Shown: positions 50,049 through 59,906, counted from the first letter of the stretch. The stretch: DNA of 64,000 bases from Kiritimatiellia bacterium (GCA_016929905.1 JAFGHX010000015.1:1-64000), one strand, 5' to 3'. A program made the numbers and translations. The notes: generated by a model from the letters alone, not told the origin.

Positions 50049-51182
50049 CTACCGTCCGGTCCTCCCCGCAATATTCGCGGGCACGCCGGTGTGGATGCGG
50101 GCTTTTTCGGCCCGGATCTTCCGGATGATCGTCTCCTTCTTGATGGCCGGCCAGTCGTACATCAGCCAGATGAAGTAGTTCAGGTGCAGCTCGTCCATTC
50201 CGAACGCGAACAATTCGTCGACGTTGAATTTCTGCATCTCCGGGCACTGCACCTGGCAGGTGAGCGGCATCTTCCCGCGGTAGAGGTCCCAGTACCGATA
50301 GGTCTTGGCCTTGCCGGATGAGGGCACGACGTCGGGCCCGCCGATCCCGAACCCGCACTCGTAGGCGACCTGCGCCCACTCGCGCAGCGACTCCCACCCC
50401 TTGCTCCAACCCGGCGGCGGAAAGGTGGAGTTAATGCTGCGGATGAAGTGGCATTGCGAGAAATCGTTCTTCAGTTCGCGCATTTGCCGGAGCATTTCGC
50501 GGTGGTAGCCCCCCACGTGCCGTTCCGCGTCGTACGCCAGCGGGGACCCGTCCGGGTTGAACCGGTTGTCATGCCTGGCGAGCGCCGACTCCTCGGTATA
50601 GACTCCTTCGAAATTCGGGTGGCCGTTGAACTCACGGGCCATCGCGCGAAACACGGCGATGAGCCGGTCATTCACTTTCGGGTGCCACAGCCGCGCGTAC
50701 GACACACGCTTGTTGCGCTTCTCCGTCTTCTTCTCGTAGTAGAACCAGCCGCCTTCGTATTCGGGACTGCACATGTCGTCCGGTACCGGCTGCTGTTTGC
50801 GGTGGAAGACGCGGTCCATGAACATCACGAGCAGATACTTGGGGCCGGCCGGGTCCGCGCGCAGGTAATCCAGCGCCTCTCGGATGACGTGGAAATCGTA
50901 GACGCCTTTCTGCTTCTCAACGTCGCGCCAGTAGATCCTGATCATGATCCCCCTGAAGTCGGGATTCCCGCGGATGCAGTCGGCGTCCTTGACATCGTGA
51001 CGCGAGAGCAGCATGTAGTGGCCGGGATGCCAGCGTTTGCCGGCCGCCACGGCGGAGCGCGGCCCCGCCTCGTTCGGACGGCTGGCGAGCACGAGGGGCG
51101 ACTGCTCGCCGGCCCGGCCCGAACACGCGGATGCGGCAAGCAGCACGGGGATCAGTGCGATTCCGCGGGAAAACGGCGTCAT
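50049..51182 (-). CDS. PGHY-family barrel lipoprotein
   Basis: This 377-residue protein has a lipoprotein signal (MTPFSRGIALIPVLLAASAC, Cys20) and a free-standing barrel. KRWHPGHYMLLSRHD opens the domain (about 49), then VEKQKGVYDFHVI, REFNGHPNFEGVYTEESA with Glu198 at the conserved Glu position, GFGIGGPDVVPSS, and MDELHLNYFIWLMYDW. The ATG is preceded by AAAGGAGGG. It follows sigma fusion 2 on the same strand after 133 bp. It is predicted to act at the membrane or cell surface on a carbohydrate; no assigned family. Confidence 0.72.
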   Translation of the reverse strand: MTPFSRGIALIPVLLAASACSGRAGEQSPLVLASRPNEAGPRSAVAAGKRWHPGHYMLLSRHDVKDADCIRGNPDFRGIMIRIYWRDVEKQKGVYDFHVIREALDYLRADPAGPKYLLVMFMDRVFHRKQQPVPDDMCSPEYEGGWFYYEKKTEKRNKRVSYARLWHPKVNDRLIAVFRAMAREFNGHPNFEGVYTEESALARHDNRFNPDGSPLAYDAERHVGGYHREMLRQMRELKNDFSQCHFIRSINSTFPPPGWSKGWESLREWAQVAYECGFGIGGPDVVPSSGKAKTYRYWDLYRGKMPLTCQVQCPEMQKFNVDELFAFGMDELHLNYFIWLMYDWPAIKKETIIRKIRAEKARIHTGVPANIAGRTGR

Positions 51183-51315
51183 GGTGCGGCCCTCCTTTCG
51201 ATTTTCCACCGGTAAGTGCCCGGAGGAAGGAGGGCGTTAGGCGCAAGTTAGGCGGCAAGGGCGTCGTTCTGCCGTGCGACGGTCGCGCAGGCAGGAATGC
51301 CTGCGCTACTTGCCG

Positions 51316-53127
51316 CTATCCGCGGTCTTCGATCTGTCCTCCTGCGGACCGCATCGCCCGCACGTTCGGGGGAGGGCCCTGTGCCCGGATGAGCGGGAAG
51401 ACCTGTTCGGAGAGGAACGGTTCGCGCCCGGCCCAGAAAAGGTACCAGGGGTTGACGCGGTCCACGGAGTTCTTGAGGATCACGGGCACGGTGTTCGTGC
51501 GCTGGGCGCTGCGATCCACGGTATGGTAGTGCTCCCAGTAGACGACGCCGCCGGTGGGCACAAGGTGCTGGTAGCGGCGGTGCAGGGGATAGACAGGCCT
51601 CAATTCCTCCTCGAGCCCGGACACCAGGCTGAGGACGCCGATGCCCTGGCCGGCGAGCCACTCGGCGTGCTCGGCGAGGTCGAACGGCGCGGTGTTCATC
51701 TGCTGGAGGACGATCTTGTCGGGAAACGCGCGTTTGATGGCGAGCGCCTTGACCCGGTAGCCGCGCCGAAGCCTATCGACGGTGTAGCCGTACTTGCGGG
51801 TGCGCCCCACGCCCGTGCGCGAGATGGTGAGCCCTTCGAGGTAAGGCTCACGATTGAACCGAGCGCCGAGTGCGGCGAACAGATTGGCGAACCGAACCTG
51901 AACCAGCTCGTTCCAGATGCAGAGCTGCCAGGCGGTTCGCGTTTCGTAGGAACCGTGATAGCGGCTCGAGCCGCCGTAGCGCGGGTCGGTCCACATGTAG
52001 GCCGGCGTGTCCGGCTGTTCGGACAGGCTTCCGCTCGAATACCGGATTTCGATCCAGAGACGCTTGCCGAGGCTTTGCGCGCGTGCCAGGTCGGCTTCGA
52101 TGGGGGTGAAATCGTAGACGCCTTCCGCCGGTTCGAGCGCGCGCCATTCGTAGAACTTGCATACGCCGACCAGCTCGGCCGGACTGTGCTCGAGCCGCCG
52201 CCAGGCGGCCGGCGAGTAGCCTGCGCCGAGGATGGCGTAGTGGCCGGGATGGAAATGGGCGGGATCCACCTTTGCGGGGGCGGAGACGGGCGCCGTCGGG
52301 GCAGGCACGGGCGGGGCCGTGGCGTTGTTCGTGTCAAGCACAACGGTCGCGAGGCCGCCGACGGCGACCGTGGCGGCGGCGCAGGCGGCGACCGCCTTGA
52401 CTTTCGCCCACAGCATCAGCCTGGCGACTTGGTCGGCGATGAGTGCGGCCGGTCCCGCGGCGGCAGTGCCGCCCGCCGCGGCGCTGGCTGTTGACGCCGC
52501 GGCGACCGCCAGCCCGGCGGGCACGGCCTCGGCGGTCTTCGCGCCGAGGATCGCGAGCAGAATCGCGCCCGAGACCTTGACGCCCATGGCCCCGAGCCGC
52601 TCGCGGAGCCGCGCGATGCCATAGTTGATCCTGACCGACACGGTATTTTGCCGCACGCCCCACTCATCGGCCAGTTCACGCGTCGACTTGCCCTGGAGGA
52701 AATGGGCGACGAGCGCCTCGCGCGCCTTCGTCGGCAGCGAGGCCAGCGCCTTGTCCAAATACGGCTGGACCAAAGCCCAGGCCGACTCCACCTCGCCCCT
52801 GATCGCGCCGGTCAAGTCCGTGGCCGCCGCGGCGACCGTCTCGCGCCGCCGGCGCCGGACCTCGGACCGGACCATGTGCCCGCAGACCAGCGACACGGTT
52901 CTGTACAGCCAACTGCCCAGCATGACCCTCTTCTCCAGCTTGCCTGCTTTTCTGGCCAGAACAATGAACGTTGACTGAACCGCATCTTCCGCGAGGTGCC
53001 GGTCGCCGAGGTACCGGTACGCGGCGCTGTAGACCAGGCCGGTATAGTTCTCCACAATCTGCCGGAACGCGTCTTCAGACCCGTTCTGCACGAAAGCGCG
53101 GAGCCGTGCTTGATCGCGTGCATCCAT
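51316..53127 (-). CDS. ECF sigma factor fused to a PGHY-family barrel (fusion 2)
   Basis: This 603-residue protein has region 2 at 10-85 (NGSEDAFRQIVENYTGLVYS), region 4 at 116-176, a Gly/Ala linker and hydrophobic helix (about 242-262), and a Pro-rich spacer (APPVPAPTAPVSAPA, 271-286). The barrel starts at about 290 with HFHPGHYAIL and shows YEWRALEPAEGVYDF, YMWTDPRYGG and VNPWYLFWAGREPFL, close to the secreted protein at 42029. The family Glu is Arg437, and the GGPD motif is lost. It heads a pair with the barrel lipoprotein. Confidence 0.85.
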   Translation of the reverse strand: MDARDQARLRAFVQNGSEDAFRQIVENYTGLVYSAAYRYLGDRHLAEDAVQSTFIVLARKAGKLEKRVMLGSWLYRTVSLVCGHMVRSEVRRRRRETVAAAATDLTGAIRGEVESAWALVQPYLDKALASLPTKAREALVAHFLQGKSTRELADEWGVRQNTVSVRINYGIARLRERLGAMGVKVSGAILLAILGAKTAEAVPAGLAVAAASTASAAAGGTAAAGPAALIADQVARLMLWAKVKAVAACAAATVAVGGLATVVLDTNNATAPPVPAPTAPVSAPAKVDPAHFHPGHYAILGAGYSPAAWRRLEHSPAELVGVCKFYEWRALEPAEGVYDFTPIEADLARAQSLGKRLWIEIRYSSGSLSEQPDTPAYMWTDPRYGGSSRYHGSYETRTAWQLCIWNELVQVRFANLFAALGARFNREPYLEGLTISRTGVGRTRKYGYTVDRLRRGYRVKALAIKRAFPDKIVLQQMNTAPFDLAEHAEWLAGQGIGVLSLVSGLEEELRPVYPLHRRYQHLVPTGGVVYWEHYHTVDRSAQRTNTVPVILKNSVDRVNPWYLFWAGREPFLSEQVFPLIRAQGPPPNVRAMRSAGGQIEDRG

Positions 53128-53144
53128 ATGGGCTCACCACGTCC

Positions 53145-53173
53145 ATTCTATCGGCACCGCCGTCCCGCGACAA
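53145..53173 (-). promoter_or_regulatory. promoter for fusion 2
   Basis: On the minus strand TTGTCG and TAGAAT with a 17-bp spacer end 17 bp before the start codon. The same TAGAATGG occurs upstream of fusion 3 (57261-57268) without a good -35 partner. Confidence 0.45.
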
Positions 53174-53474
53174 GACGTCCGCCCTCTAAATCCGCCGTTC
53201 GCGGATTGGGTCAACTCCGCCACCCGTGCGGCCAAGCCACGCCGGCCGGAATGACAGGCGGGCTCACTCCTTTGGTTGCGGCCCCGGCCGCCTTGTAGTA
53301 TGTGCCCGGCGGGGCGGATCGGTTAGGCGACGGCGATCGGACGCGGTCCGGCAGCCACGAGTCGATGCCGTCCGTGGTCCGGGCGATTCGCGCCGAGGGC
53401 GCCTCCGTTCCGGCCGCATCGTTCTTCGACAGATTCCATGCCGGCCTCGACCATGCAGCCCCGTTTGACCATCG
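53174..53474. other. intergenic region without a recognised gene
   Basis: The 301 bp between fusion 2's promoter and the end of the radical SAM gene contain only GC-rich short frames without coding character. No repeat or RNA was recognised. Confidence 0.4.
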
Positions 53475-55193
53475 TCACACGAAGGCGGCCGACAAGAGGT
53501 TCTCGGCGGCCGCGCACCAGCCCGGGTCAAAGCGGCGGCCGCGCCGCAGCAGGACGAAGATCCGCCGCGCCACGCGCGGCGTGCCCGGCCCGGCGACGTG
53601 CCAACGGTCCAGGAAATGCGCCGGGCAGTCGTCCAGCACCTGGAGCAAAGCGTCGAGCAGGTCGAGCGGCTCTTCCCACACGGGGCACAAGACGAACTGC
53701 CAAAGCATGTCCGGTTCCGCGCGTACGGCGCGGCGCAGGATCGAACAGGCCGCCGCGCGCCGGCCAAACAGGTCGCGCCCCTGCAGAAGCAGCGCACGGC
53801 GGTTGGCTCGACCGCCATGCGCGACTGCGGCTGAGGGCCGGTCAAGGGTCAAGCGGACACGTTCCGGGAACAGATCCGGCAATCTCGCACCGACGAAGCG
53901 GCGGGCCGGCGCGTCGAACTGCCGGCCCAACAGTCCGGTGACGAACCGCTCGGCGTGGCGCATATCCTGCTCGCTCATAGTCGGAGAGGAGCGCACGCGG
54001 TAAGGGGGGCGGCTCTGAGAGCTGAGGCCCAGCCGAGCGCGGGCGGCCCGCAGTTGCGTGCCGGGAATGAGGAGCGTATGCAGCAGTTGCACACGGGCGC
54101 CGCGCACCCGTGCCAGTCGCGCAGCCGAGCGCCGCACATCCGACAAGGTCTGCCGCGGCAACCCGCACATGAGGTCGAGGGTTGTGCGCAGGCCGCGCGC
54201 GGCGAGTTGCTCGATCCCGGCGAACACGCGTTCCGGCCGGCCCGGCCGCCTGACGGCGCGCAGGACGGCCGGATCCCCGCTCTGCAGGCCCACTTCGACT
54301 TCGCGGACGTTCGCGGCGGCAAGCCGGTCGGCCATGGAGCCGGTGACGGTATCGGCGCGCAACTCGGCGAAGAACCGGAGCCTGCGATCCGCATTCACTC
54401 GCGCCATCGCGCGCAGCAGTTCCGGGAACCGGGGGTGCGCATTGAACGTGGGATCAATGAACCGGATTTCGCGCGCGCCGCGCCGGCGCAGGATCCGGAT
54501 TCGGTTCACCACGTCCGCCACGGGCAACGAGCTGACGCGGCGGCGCTGTTGGTCATAGCGGCAGAACGTGCAGCGCGCCGGGCAGCCGCGCACGCTCTCG
54601 AGATAGGCCACGCCGTTTTCGTCCGGCCTGCTCAGGCGGTGAGCGGGCGGCGGGAGCAGGTCCGCCAGGGGCGGCTCCGGCGGCGGGAGCCGGCCCCAGA
54701 CGTAGCGGCCGGCTGCCCGCCATGCGACGGTCGCCAGGTCGGTACGGCGCCCGCGCCGCAACGCGCGCAGAACCAACGGAAACACGGGCTCCCCCTCGCC
54801 GCAGACGGCGATGTCCGGCACAGCGCTGCGAAAGAGGAACGGGTGCGGGCGTGCCACTTCGGGACCGCCCACCATCAGAACGGTCTCCGGCCGCTGCCGG
54901 CGCACCGCGCGCAGGACGTTCAGCGTGCGCTCGACATTCCACACGTATAATGTCGCCGCAACGGCGTACGGATCCGCTCTGAGGATACGGTTGATCACGT
55001 GGCCGTTGTCCAACTCGTCGAAGGCCGGGCCTGCGATGACGGGCCTGTAGTGCCGGGTCTCCCCGCTGCGCTCCATGGCGGCCGTGAGATAGGCCGCCGC
55101 CAGCCGCTGATTCTCGCGCACGGCGCGGGCATCGTTGTCCAAGAGGGGCAACTGCAGGAAGAGAACGCGCTTGCGTGTGTCGAACCTGGCCAT
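53475..55193 (-). CDS. radical SAM protein with B12-binding-like N-terminus
   Basis: This 572-residue protein has an N-terminal cobalamin-binding-like Rossmann domain (about 1-170, VLMVGGPEVARPHPFLFRS). The radical SAM core is at about 185-400, with the cluster motif GCPARCTFC (CX3CX2C) and DPTFNAHPRFPELLRAM. A C-terminal region (420-572) is rich in Arg/Leu. It resembles BchE-type methylases or cyclases; the start with ATG 55193 is preferred to a TTG two codons upstream. The substrate is unknown. Confidence 0.82.
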   Translation of the reverse strand: MARFDTRKRVLFLQLPLLDNDARAVRENQRLAAAYLTAAMERSGETRHYRPVIAGPAFDELDNGHVINRILRADPYAVAATLYVWNVERTLNVLRAVRRQRPETVLMVGGPEVARPHPFLFRSAVPDIAVCGEGEPVFPLVLRALRRGRRTDLATVAWRAAGRYVWGRLPPPEPPLADLLPPPAHRLSRPDENGVAYLESVRGCPARCTFCRYDQQRRRVSSLPVADVVNRIRILRRRGAREIRFIDPTFNAHPRFPELLRAMARVNADRRLRFFAELRADTVTGSMADRLAAANVREVEVGLQSGDPAVLRAVRRPGRPERVFAGIEQLAARGLRTTLDLMCGLPRQTLSDVRRSAARLARVRGARVQLLHTLLIPGTQLRAARARLGLSSQSRPPYRVRSSPTMSEQDMRHAERFVTGLLGRQFDAPARRFVGARLPDLFPERVRLTLDRPSAAVAHGGRANRRALLLQGRDLFGRRAAACSILRRAVRAEPDMLWQFVLCPVWEEPLDLLDALLQVLDDCPAHFLDRWHVAGPGTPRVARRIFVLLRRGRRFDPGWCAAAENLLSAAFV

Positions 55194-55443
55194 GGGCAAC
55201 CTGTCGCCTCGCGGGTTCGGGTTGTGGGGCCTGCCGCCAGTGCATCTCGGTACACATACGTGCGCTGGCCCGGCTTCACCGGCCGCGTGCCGCCACGGCC
55301 GAAGGCGACGGTGTAAGCCGGGGCCAGGGCTGGCGTTCGGAGAACGCCGCCCTACTCAACCGAAATACGTTGGCGTAGCTGCACCAGTCTGGCAGGTTCG
55401 TGCCGATCGATCAAGCTCGGCGCGCCGCATTCCGCACGGGCGG

Positions 55444-57216
55444 CTACCCGCTCCACCCCTTGAGGGCAGCGGGCTTGCGCGTGTCGAGCACATTGCCGTG
55501 CTCGTGCAGGATCGGCAGGATCTCGTTCTCGAAGGCGGACCCCGCGGCGTCCCAGAAGATGTAATTCGCGCACAGTTTGTTCCTGCCGAACCAAAGCATC
55601 TGCGCCGGTGTGATGCGCGAGCCGTCCGGCTCCTTCTTCATCTGCCACTGTTCGACGGTGATCGCAAGCGGGACGCGACCGGCAAGCTCCGGGAAGCGCT
55701 GGTACAGGGGCTCGATCTGCCGCGGGCCGTCGGGATAGACGAACGCACAGTGCAAGCCTACACCGCATTGCTGGGCATAGGCCGCCAGCTCTTTGTAGGG
55801 TCTGTCCCCCGTCACGCTGATCCAATCGAGGGACTGAAGGGTCACTGTTCGAGGGAACCCCTCTTTCAACGCCTCGATCTGGACCCTGACCGCGCGCAGG
55901 GCGCCGGCCTCGGTCCAGGGCTCGACGCCCGGCTGCGCCTGCACGGCGCCGCGGTCCGCGGCGAGCAGGATGGACGGCGCCACGACGGCTTCCAGTTCGG
56001 GTACCGCGTCAAACCGGCGCCCAAGCGCGACGATCAGCGCGCGCATCCGGTTCTGGACTGCGGCGTTCCAGAAGACGGGCAGGTCGGCGGTTTCGGAGGC
56101 CCGGCCTTTGTAGACGCCCCCGCCGAACCGCGGTCCGCGCAGCCAGTCCGGCACACACCCGCCGGCTCCGCCCGAGTTGCCGCGCACACAGATTTCGGCG
56201 ACCAACCGTTTGCGCAGCGCGGCGACATGGTGCAGGTCGGCTTCAATCTGGGAGAAGTCGTATATTCCATCGGCCGGCTCGAGCTGGCGCCAGGCATAGC
56301 GGCCGAACAGCCCGCGAATGAGCGGATCGGTCTGCCCGGCATCCGCAGGCTTCACGCTGCTCACGGCGCCGGCGGGCATGGCATAGTAACCGGGATTCCA
56401 GCGGCCGGGCTGCAGCAGACGATGCGCGACAGGCGCCGCGACGCCGGCCGCCGCGACGGCGACCGCCGCGCAAGCGGCCGCAAGCTTGAATTTGGCCCAG
56501 ACCATCAGCTTCATGACCTGTTCGCTGAGCAGGGCCGCCGCACCGGCGACGGGATTCCCCGCGAATGCGCCCCAGGCCGCGGAATGCGCGGATGCCGCCA
56601 AGCCGGCCGGTGCGGCCTCGGCCGTCTTTGCCGCCAAGACTGCCGCGAGCACGCCGCCGGATACCCGCACGCCCATCGCCGCCAGCCGTTCGCGCAGTTT
56701 CTTCACCCCGTAATCTACGCGAGCCCATGCGGCTTTCTCGTTGATCCCCTGTTCCGCGGCGATCTCACCGGGCGATTTGCCGAGCAGATACCGTGCAATC
56801 ACCGCCTCGCGCGCCCTGGCGGACAACGCCTCCAGAGCCTTGTCCAGGACCGGCTGCAGGCAGGCCCAGGTTCGCTCCGCATCCTCCTGCAACGCCGCCC
56901 GGATCTCGGCCTGCGCTACCGCGGTCTCCTCCCGTTTCTTCCGGCGTATCTCTGTCCGGACGATGTGTCCACAGACGAGCGACGCCGTCTTGTACAGCCA
57001 ACTGCCCAAGCTGACCTTTCTGCTCATCTTCGCCGCCTTCTTGGCCAGAATGATGAAGGTCGACTGAACCGCGTCTTCCGCGCGAGCGTGATCGGCCAGC
57101 CGCCGGTAGGCGGTGCTGTAGACGAACCCGCTATACCGCTCGACCAGCTCGCGAAAAGCCGGCTCCGAACCCTCTTCCACGAATCGTGTCAGAAGCTGAT
57201 GATCATCCGCGTTCAT
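55444..57216 (-). CDS. ECF sigma factor fused to a PGHY-family barrel (fusion 3)
   Basis: This 590-residue protein has region 2 (EGSEPAFRELVERYSGFVYS, AEDAVQSTFIILAKKA) and region 4 (LSARAREAVIARYLLGKSPG). The linker with hydrophobic helix lies at about 184-262, and the barrel starts at 272 with RWNPGYYAMP; QLEPADGIYDFSQIEADL and RFDAVPELEA follow. The family Glu is Ser415. Unlike the other fusions it is followed by the radical SAM gene rather than a secreted homologue (251 bp away). Confidence 0.85.
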   Translation of the reverse strand: MNADDHQLLTRFVEEGSEPAFRELVERYSGFVYSTAYRRLADHARAEDAVQSTFIILAKKAAKMSRKVSLGSWLYKTASLVCGHIVRTEIRRKKREETAVAQAEIRAALQEDAERTWACLQPVLDKALEALSARAREAVIARYLLGKSPGEIAAEQGINEKAAWARVDYGVKKLRERLAAMGVRVSGGVLAAVLAAKTAEAAPAGLAASAHSAAWGAFAGNPVAGAAALLSEQVMKLMVWAKFKLAAACAAVAVAAAGVAAPVAHRLLQPGRWNPGYYAMPAGAVSSVKPADAGQTDPLIRGLFGRYAWRQLEPADGIYDFSQIEADLHHVAALRKRLVAEICVRGNSGGAGGCVPDWLRGPRFGGGVYKGRASETADLPVFWNAAVQNRMRALIVALGRRFDAVPELEAVVAPSILLAADRGAVQAQPGVEPWTEAGALRAVRVQIEALKEGFPRTVTLQSLDWISVTGDRPYKELAAYAQQCGVGLHCAFVYPDGPRQIEPLYQRFPELAGRVPLAITVEQWQMKKEPDGSRITPAQMLWFGRNKLCANYIFWDAAGSAFENEILPILHEHGNVLDTRKPAALKGWSG

Positions 57217-57337
57217 GCGATGTGGCCCACTAGCAACCGGTATATGCCCGTCTCTCACGGCCATTCTAGGAAATCCCGCGAGAATCGTACAGTCTGCACG
57301 CGCGGCACTGCACACACGCGGGCGGCACGGCCGCCCC

Positions 57338-57374
57338 CCCCTCACCCCAACCCTCTCCCCCGCGGGGAGAGGGA
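57338..57374. repeat. REP-like element, left copy
   Basis: The CCCTCACCCCAACCCTCTCC type sequence followed by GGGGAGAGGG folds into a stem. An inverted copy lies 235 bp downstream, giving a BIME-like pair. Such elements are widespread in bacterial intergenic DNA. Confidence 0.75.
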
Positions 57375-57609
57375 GCGGAAAACAGCCGTGCCAGGCTTTT
57401 CGGGGGTAGGCCGCACTGCCTCCGCGAAGGATAGACGCACCGCTGTGTTTTGAGGCGTACGAAATCCGCACGGCACAAGTAGGACCCGGCGACCCGACAG
57501 GGCCCGGCACGGCCAGCCTCCAGCACACACCGAACGCCGCGGCGTGCTCCGCCGCGGGGCGAACAGGCAGGCGCCTGCTTTGGGGTAGTGCAGAACGTCC
57601 GGCAGGGGC

Positions 57610-57646
57610 TCCCTCTCCCCTCGGGGGAGAGGGCTGGGGTGAGGGG
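57610..57646. repeat. REP-like element, right inverted copy
   Basis: CCCTCTCCCC..GGGGGAGAGGG followed by CTGGGGTGAGGGG is the reverse complement form of the copy at 57338. Together they could form a large stem around the 235-bp interior. Confidence 0.75.
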
Positions 57647-57817
57647 AAGATGCGCGGGCATCTCCGAGGCCGCCATCCGAGCGAAGGCCGAGCGCAGAGA
57701 TTCCGACATGCGCGCCGGCCCTTATCCCGTCTTGCCTGTCCGGACCGGTTTGCGGTACCGTGCAGGTTTCGAGCACGCCGCGTGGCGCCGTGTCCCGTTC
57801 TCGCTCGAGGGTCAATC

Positions 57818-58696
57818 ATGCCGGCCAACCATCCACTGTTTCGTCCGCCGGCGGAAGCCGGCAGCCTGATTCTGCAGGTTGACGAAGGCTGCCCGCACAA
57901 CCGCTGTACGTTCTGCGGGATGTATAAGGGCGTGCGGTATGTGCGGCGCGCACTTGATGTCGTGGCGGTACTGATCGACGCGGAGTGCCGGCTCGCGCCC
58001 GGCACCCGCCGCGTGTTCCTGGCCGACGGCGACGTGATGAGCCGCTCGTACGAGGAATTGGCGCAGATCCTCACGCACCTGCATCGACGCCTGCCCGCCC
58101 TGAGCCGGGTGAACGTCTACGCCAACGGCAGTTCGATCCTGGCGAAGCCCGACGCGGAACTGCGCGCCCTGCGCGAGCGCGGCCTGCACACGCTCTACAT
58201 GGGCCTGGAAAGCGGCGATGAGGCGATTCTGGACCAGACGCAAAAGGGTGAGACGGCCGAGCAGATGGTGGAAGCGGCCGTGCGCGCGCAGGCGGCCGGC
58301 CTGCATATGTCGGTGATGGTCCTGCTCGGGCTGGGCGGCCGGCACCGCACGTGCGAGCACGCGCTGAACAGCGCGCGTGCGCTCAACCGCATGCAGCCGC
58401 GGCTGCTCTCGTTCCTGCGCGTGATTCCGATCGCAGGTACGCGGTTCCACAGCGACATAGAGGCCGGCACGATGGCGCAACTGTCGGAATTCGAAGTAGT
58501 GGAAGAGCTGCGCGCGATCGTGGCGGGGCTTGACCTGGCACGGACGGTCTTCCGCGCGAACCACAGCTCAAACATCGTGCCGCTCGAAGCGCGGCTGCCG
58601 CGCGACAAGCAGAACCTGCTCGACGCGCTGGACGCGCTGCTCGAGTCCGGCACGCTCGACGAGAGCGGACCCGGCCCCGTGCCGATGTGGTTGTAG
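57818..58696 (+). CDS. radical SAM protein (CX4CX2C type)
   Basis: This 292-residue protein has its cluster motif near the N-terminus as EGCPHNRCTFCGMYKG, with CX4CX2C spacing instead of CX3CX2C. GLHTLYMGLESGDEAIL and MSVMVLLGLGG follow in the family order for SAM binding. No cobalamin domain is present. It is divergent from fusion 3. The substrate is unknown. Confidence 0.83.
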   Translation: MPANHPLFRPPAEAGSLILQVDEGCPHNRCTFCGMYKGVRYVRRALDVVAVLIDAECRLAPGTRRVFLADGDVMSRSYEELAQILTHLHRRLPALSRVNVYANGSSILAKPDAELRALRERGLHTLYMGLESGDEAILDQTQKGETAEQMVEAAVRAQAAGLHMSVMVLLGLGGRHRTCEHALNSARALNRMQPRLLSFLRVIPIAGTRFHSDIEAGTMAQLSEFEVVEELRAIVAGLDLARTVFRANHSSNIVPLEARLPRDKQNLLDALDALLESGTLDESGPGPVPMWL

Positions 58697-58743
58697 CTCA
58701 TGGGCCGCATCGCCAGCACCACGATGCTTCCCGCGGATGCGGC

Positions 58744-59883
58744 TCACCGACTTCCCCCTGAAGCCGGAACGCCAACCGTGATCGGCGCCGCCAGGTTCTC
58801 CGGGCGCGCGGTATGGATGCGGCCCTTGTATCTGTTCACGACGGGGATCACGTCTTCGCGGAAGGAGAGCCCGCCGTTCTTCTTCCGCTCGACGTCCATC
58901 CAGAAGATAAAGCTCAGCTTCAAATCGTTCACGCCGCAGTCGAACAATTGCTCGGCCGTCCACCGCCCGTCGTACGATTGCCACTGGACCGCGAGGCCTC
59001 CGGCCATCCGTCCCTGGTACGCGCGCAGGATCTGGTCGCCCCAGCCCCTCTGTGCCGGCGGGCACAGATCGGGGCCGCCCCAGACCAGCCCGTTGGCATA
59101 CGCGTGCTCCGCCAGTTCCTTCAGTGCCGCCTGGTTGTGATACCAGTTGCCGTAGATGAAGACGGGGGTGCTCGGAAAGGCCTGGCCGCTGGCCGTGACC
59201 AGGCGCTTCATCTGTTCCTCGCAGGCCCTGGCGTCGAAGTCCTCGCTGCCTGTCACATTGCTCATAGACGTCTCGGTATTGGCGAACCCAGCCAGGTGCG
59301 GATCGGAGTCGAACCGCCGGCCCAGTTCGCAGACCAGGGCGATGTAGCGATCCATGACCGCGGGCACATAGCGCTTCACGATCGAGCCGCGATCCTTCTG
59401 GCCCGGCTTGGCGCGGTAGAAGATGCCGCCCTTGTATGCAGGGTCCGTCAGCAAGTAGTCGGGCGCAGCCGTCAGCTTGCCGAAGAAGTACGTGTCCCAG
59501 ACTTCGACCACCAATCGCTTGTTGTGGGCCTTTAGATAAGCCAGATCCTTTTCGATCCGCGAGAAGTCGTACCGCCCCTTCTGTGGCTCAAGGTGCTTCC
59601 AGAGGTAGATGCGCTGGCCGCCGGCGAAATGCGGGTTATCGGCAATAACGGACCACCTCTCGGGCGTGGCCGCGTTGGGCCCGTCGCCATCCTTCACGGT
59701 AGCGCTGGGCACCGCCCGCCAGCCGAGCAGCAGGTAGTGGCCCGGGAACCACTTGAGGGCGGCGCCCGCCCCTTCGGCCGGCTTGGGTGCGTCCCCCGCC
59801 TGTGCGGCGCGGCCCGGCCCCCACAGCGCGACGGCCAGCAGCACGCCGCACGTCCCCACGCAAAATGAACCGCGCGTGTCCAT
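58744..59883 (-). CDS. secreted PGHY-family barrel protein 3a
   Basis: This 379-residue exported protein has the signal VGTCGVLLAVALWGPGRAAQA and the barrel from about residue 44 (KWFPGHYLLLG). Motifs are GGQRIYLWKHLEPQKGRYDF, APDYLLTDPAYKGG, FANTETS with Glu204, and GLVWGGPDLCPP. FIFWMDVERKKNGGLSF lies near the end. It is a very close paralogue of the protein at 61254 (many identical stretches). ATG 59883 follows GGGAGGAG. It is the third secreted gene after fusion 4. Confidence 0.75.
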   Translation of the reverse strand: MDTRGSFCVGTCGVLLAVALWGPGRAAQAGDAPKPAEGAGAALKWFPGHYLLLGWRAVPSATVKDGDGPNAATPERWSVIADNPHFAGGQRIYLWKHLEPQKGRYDFSRIEKDLAYLKAHNKRLVVEVWDTYFFGKLTAAPDYLLTDPAYKGGIFYRAKPGQKDRGSIVKRYVPAVMDRYIALVCELGRRFDSDPHLAGFANTETSMSNVTGSEDFDARACEEQMKRLVTASGQAFPSTPVFIYGNWYHNQAALKELAEHAYANGLVWGGPDLCPPAQRGWGDQILRAYQGRMAGGLAVQWQSYDGRWTAEQLFDCGVNDLKLSFIFWMDVERKKNGGLSFREDVIPVVNRYKGRIHTARPENLAAPITVGVPASGGSR

Positions 59884-59906
59884 GCTCCGTCTCCTCCCAT
59901 CCTTCC

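Larger units (their letters stand above)
57217..57817. other. 601-bp intergenic region with paired REP-like elements
   Basis: The region between fusion 3 and the second radical SAM gene is non-coding. It holds two inverted REP-like elements (57338-57374 and 57610-57646) and GC-rich sequence between them with no accepted gene. Confidence 0.55.
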
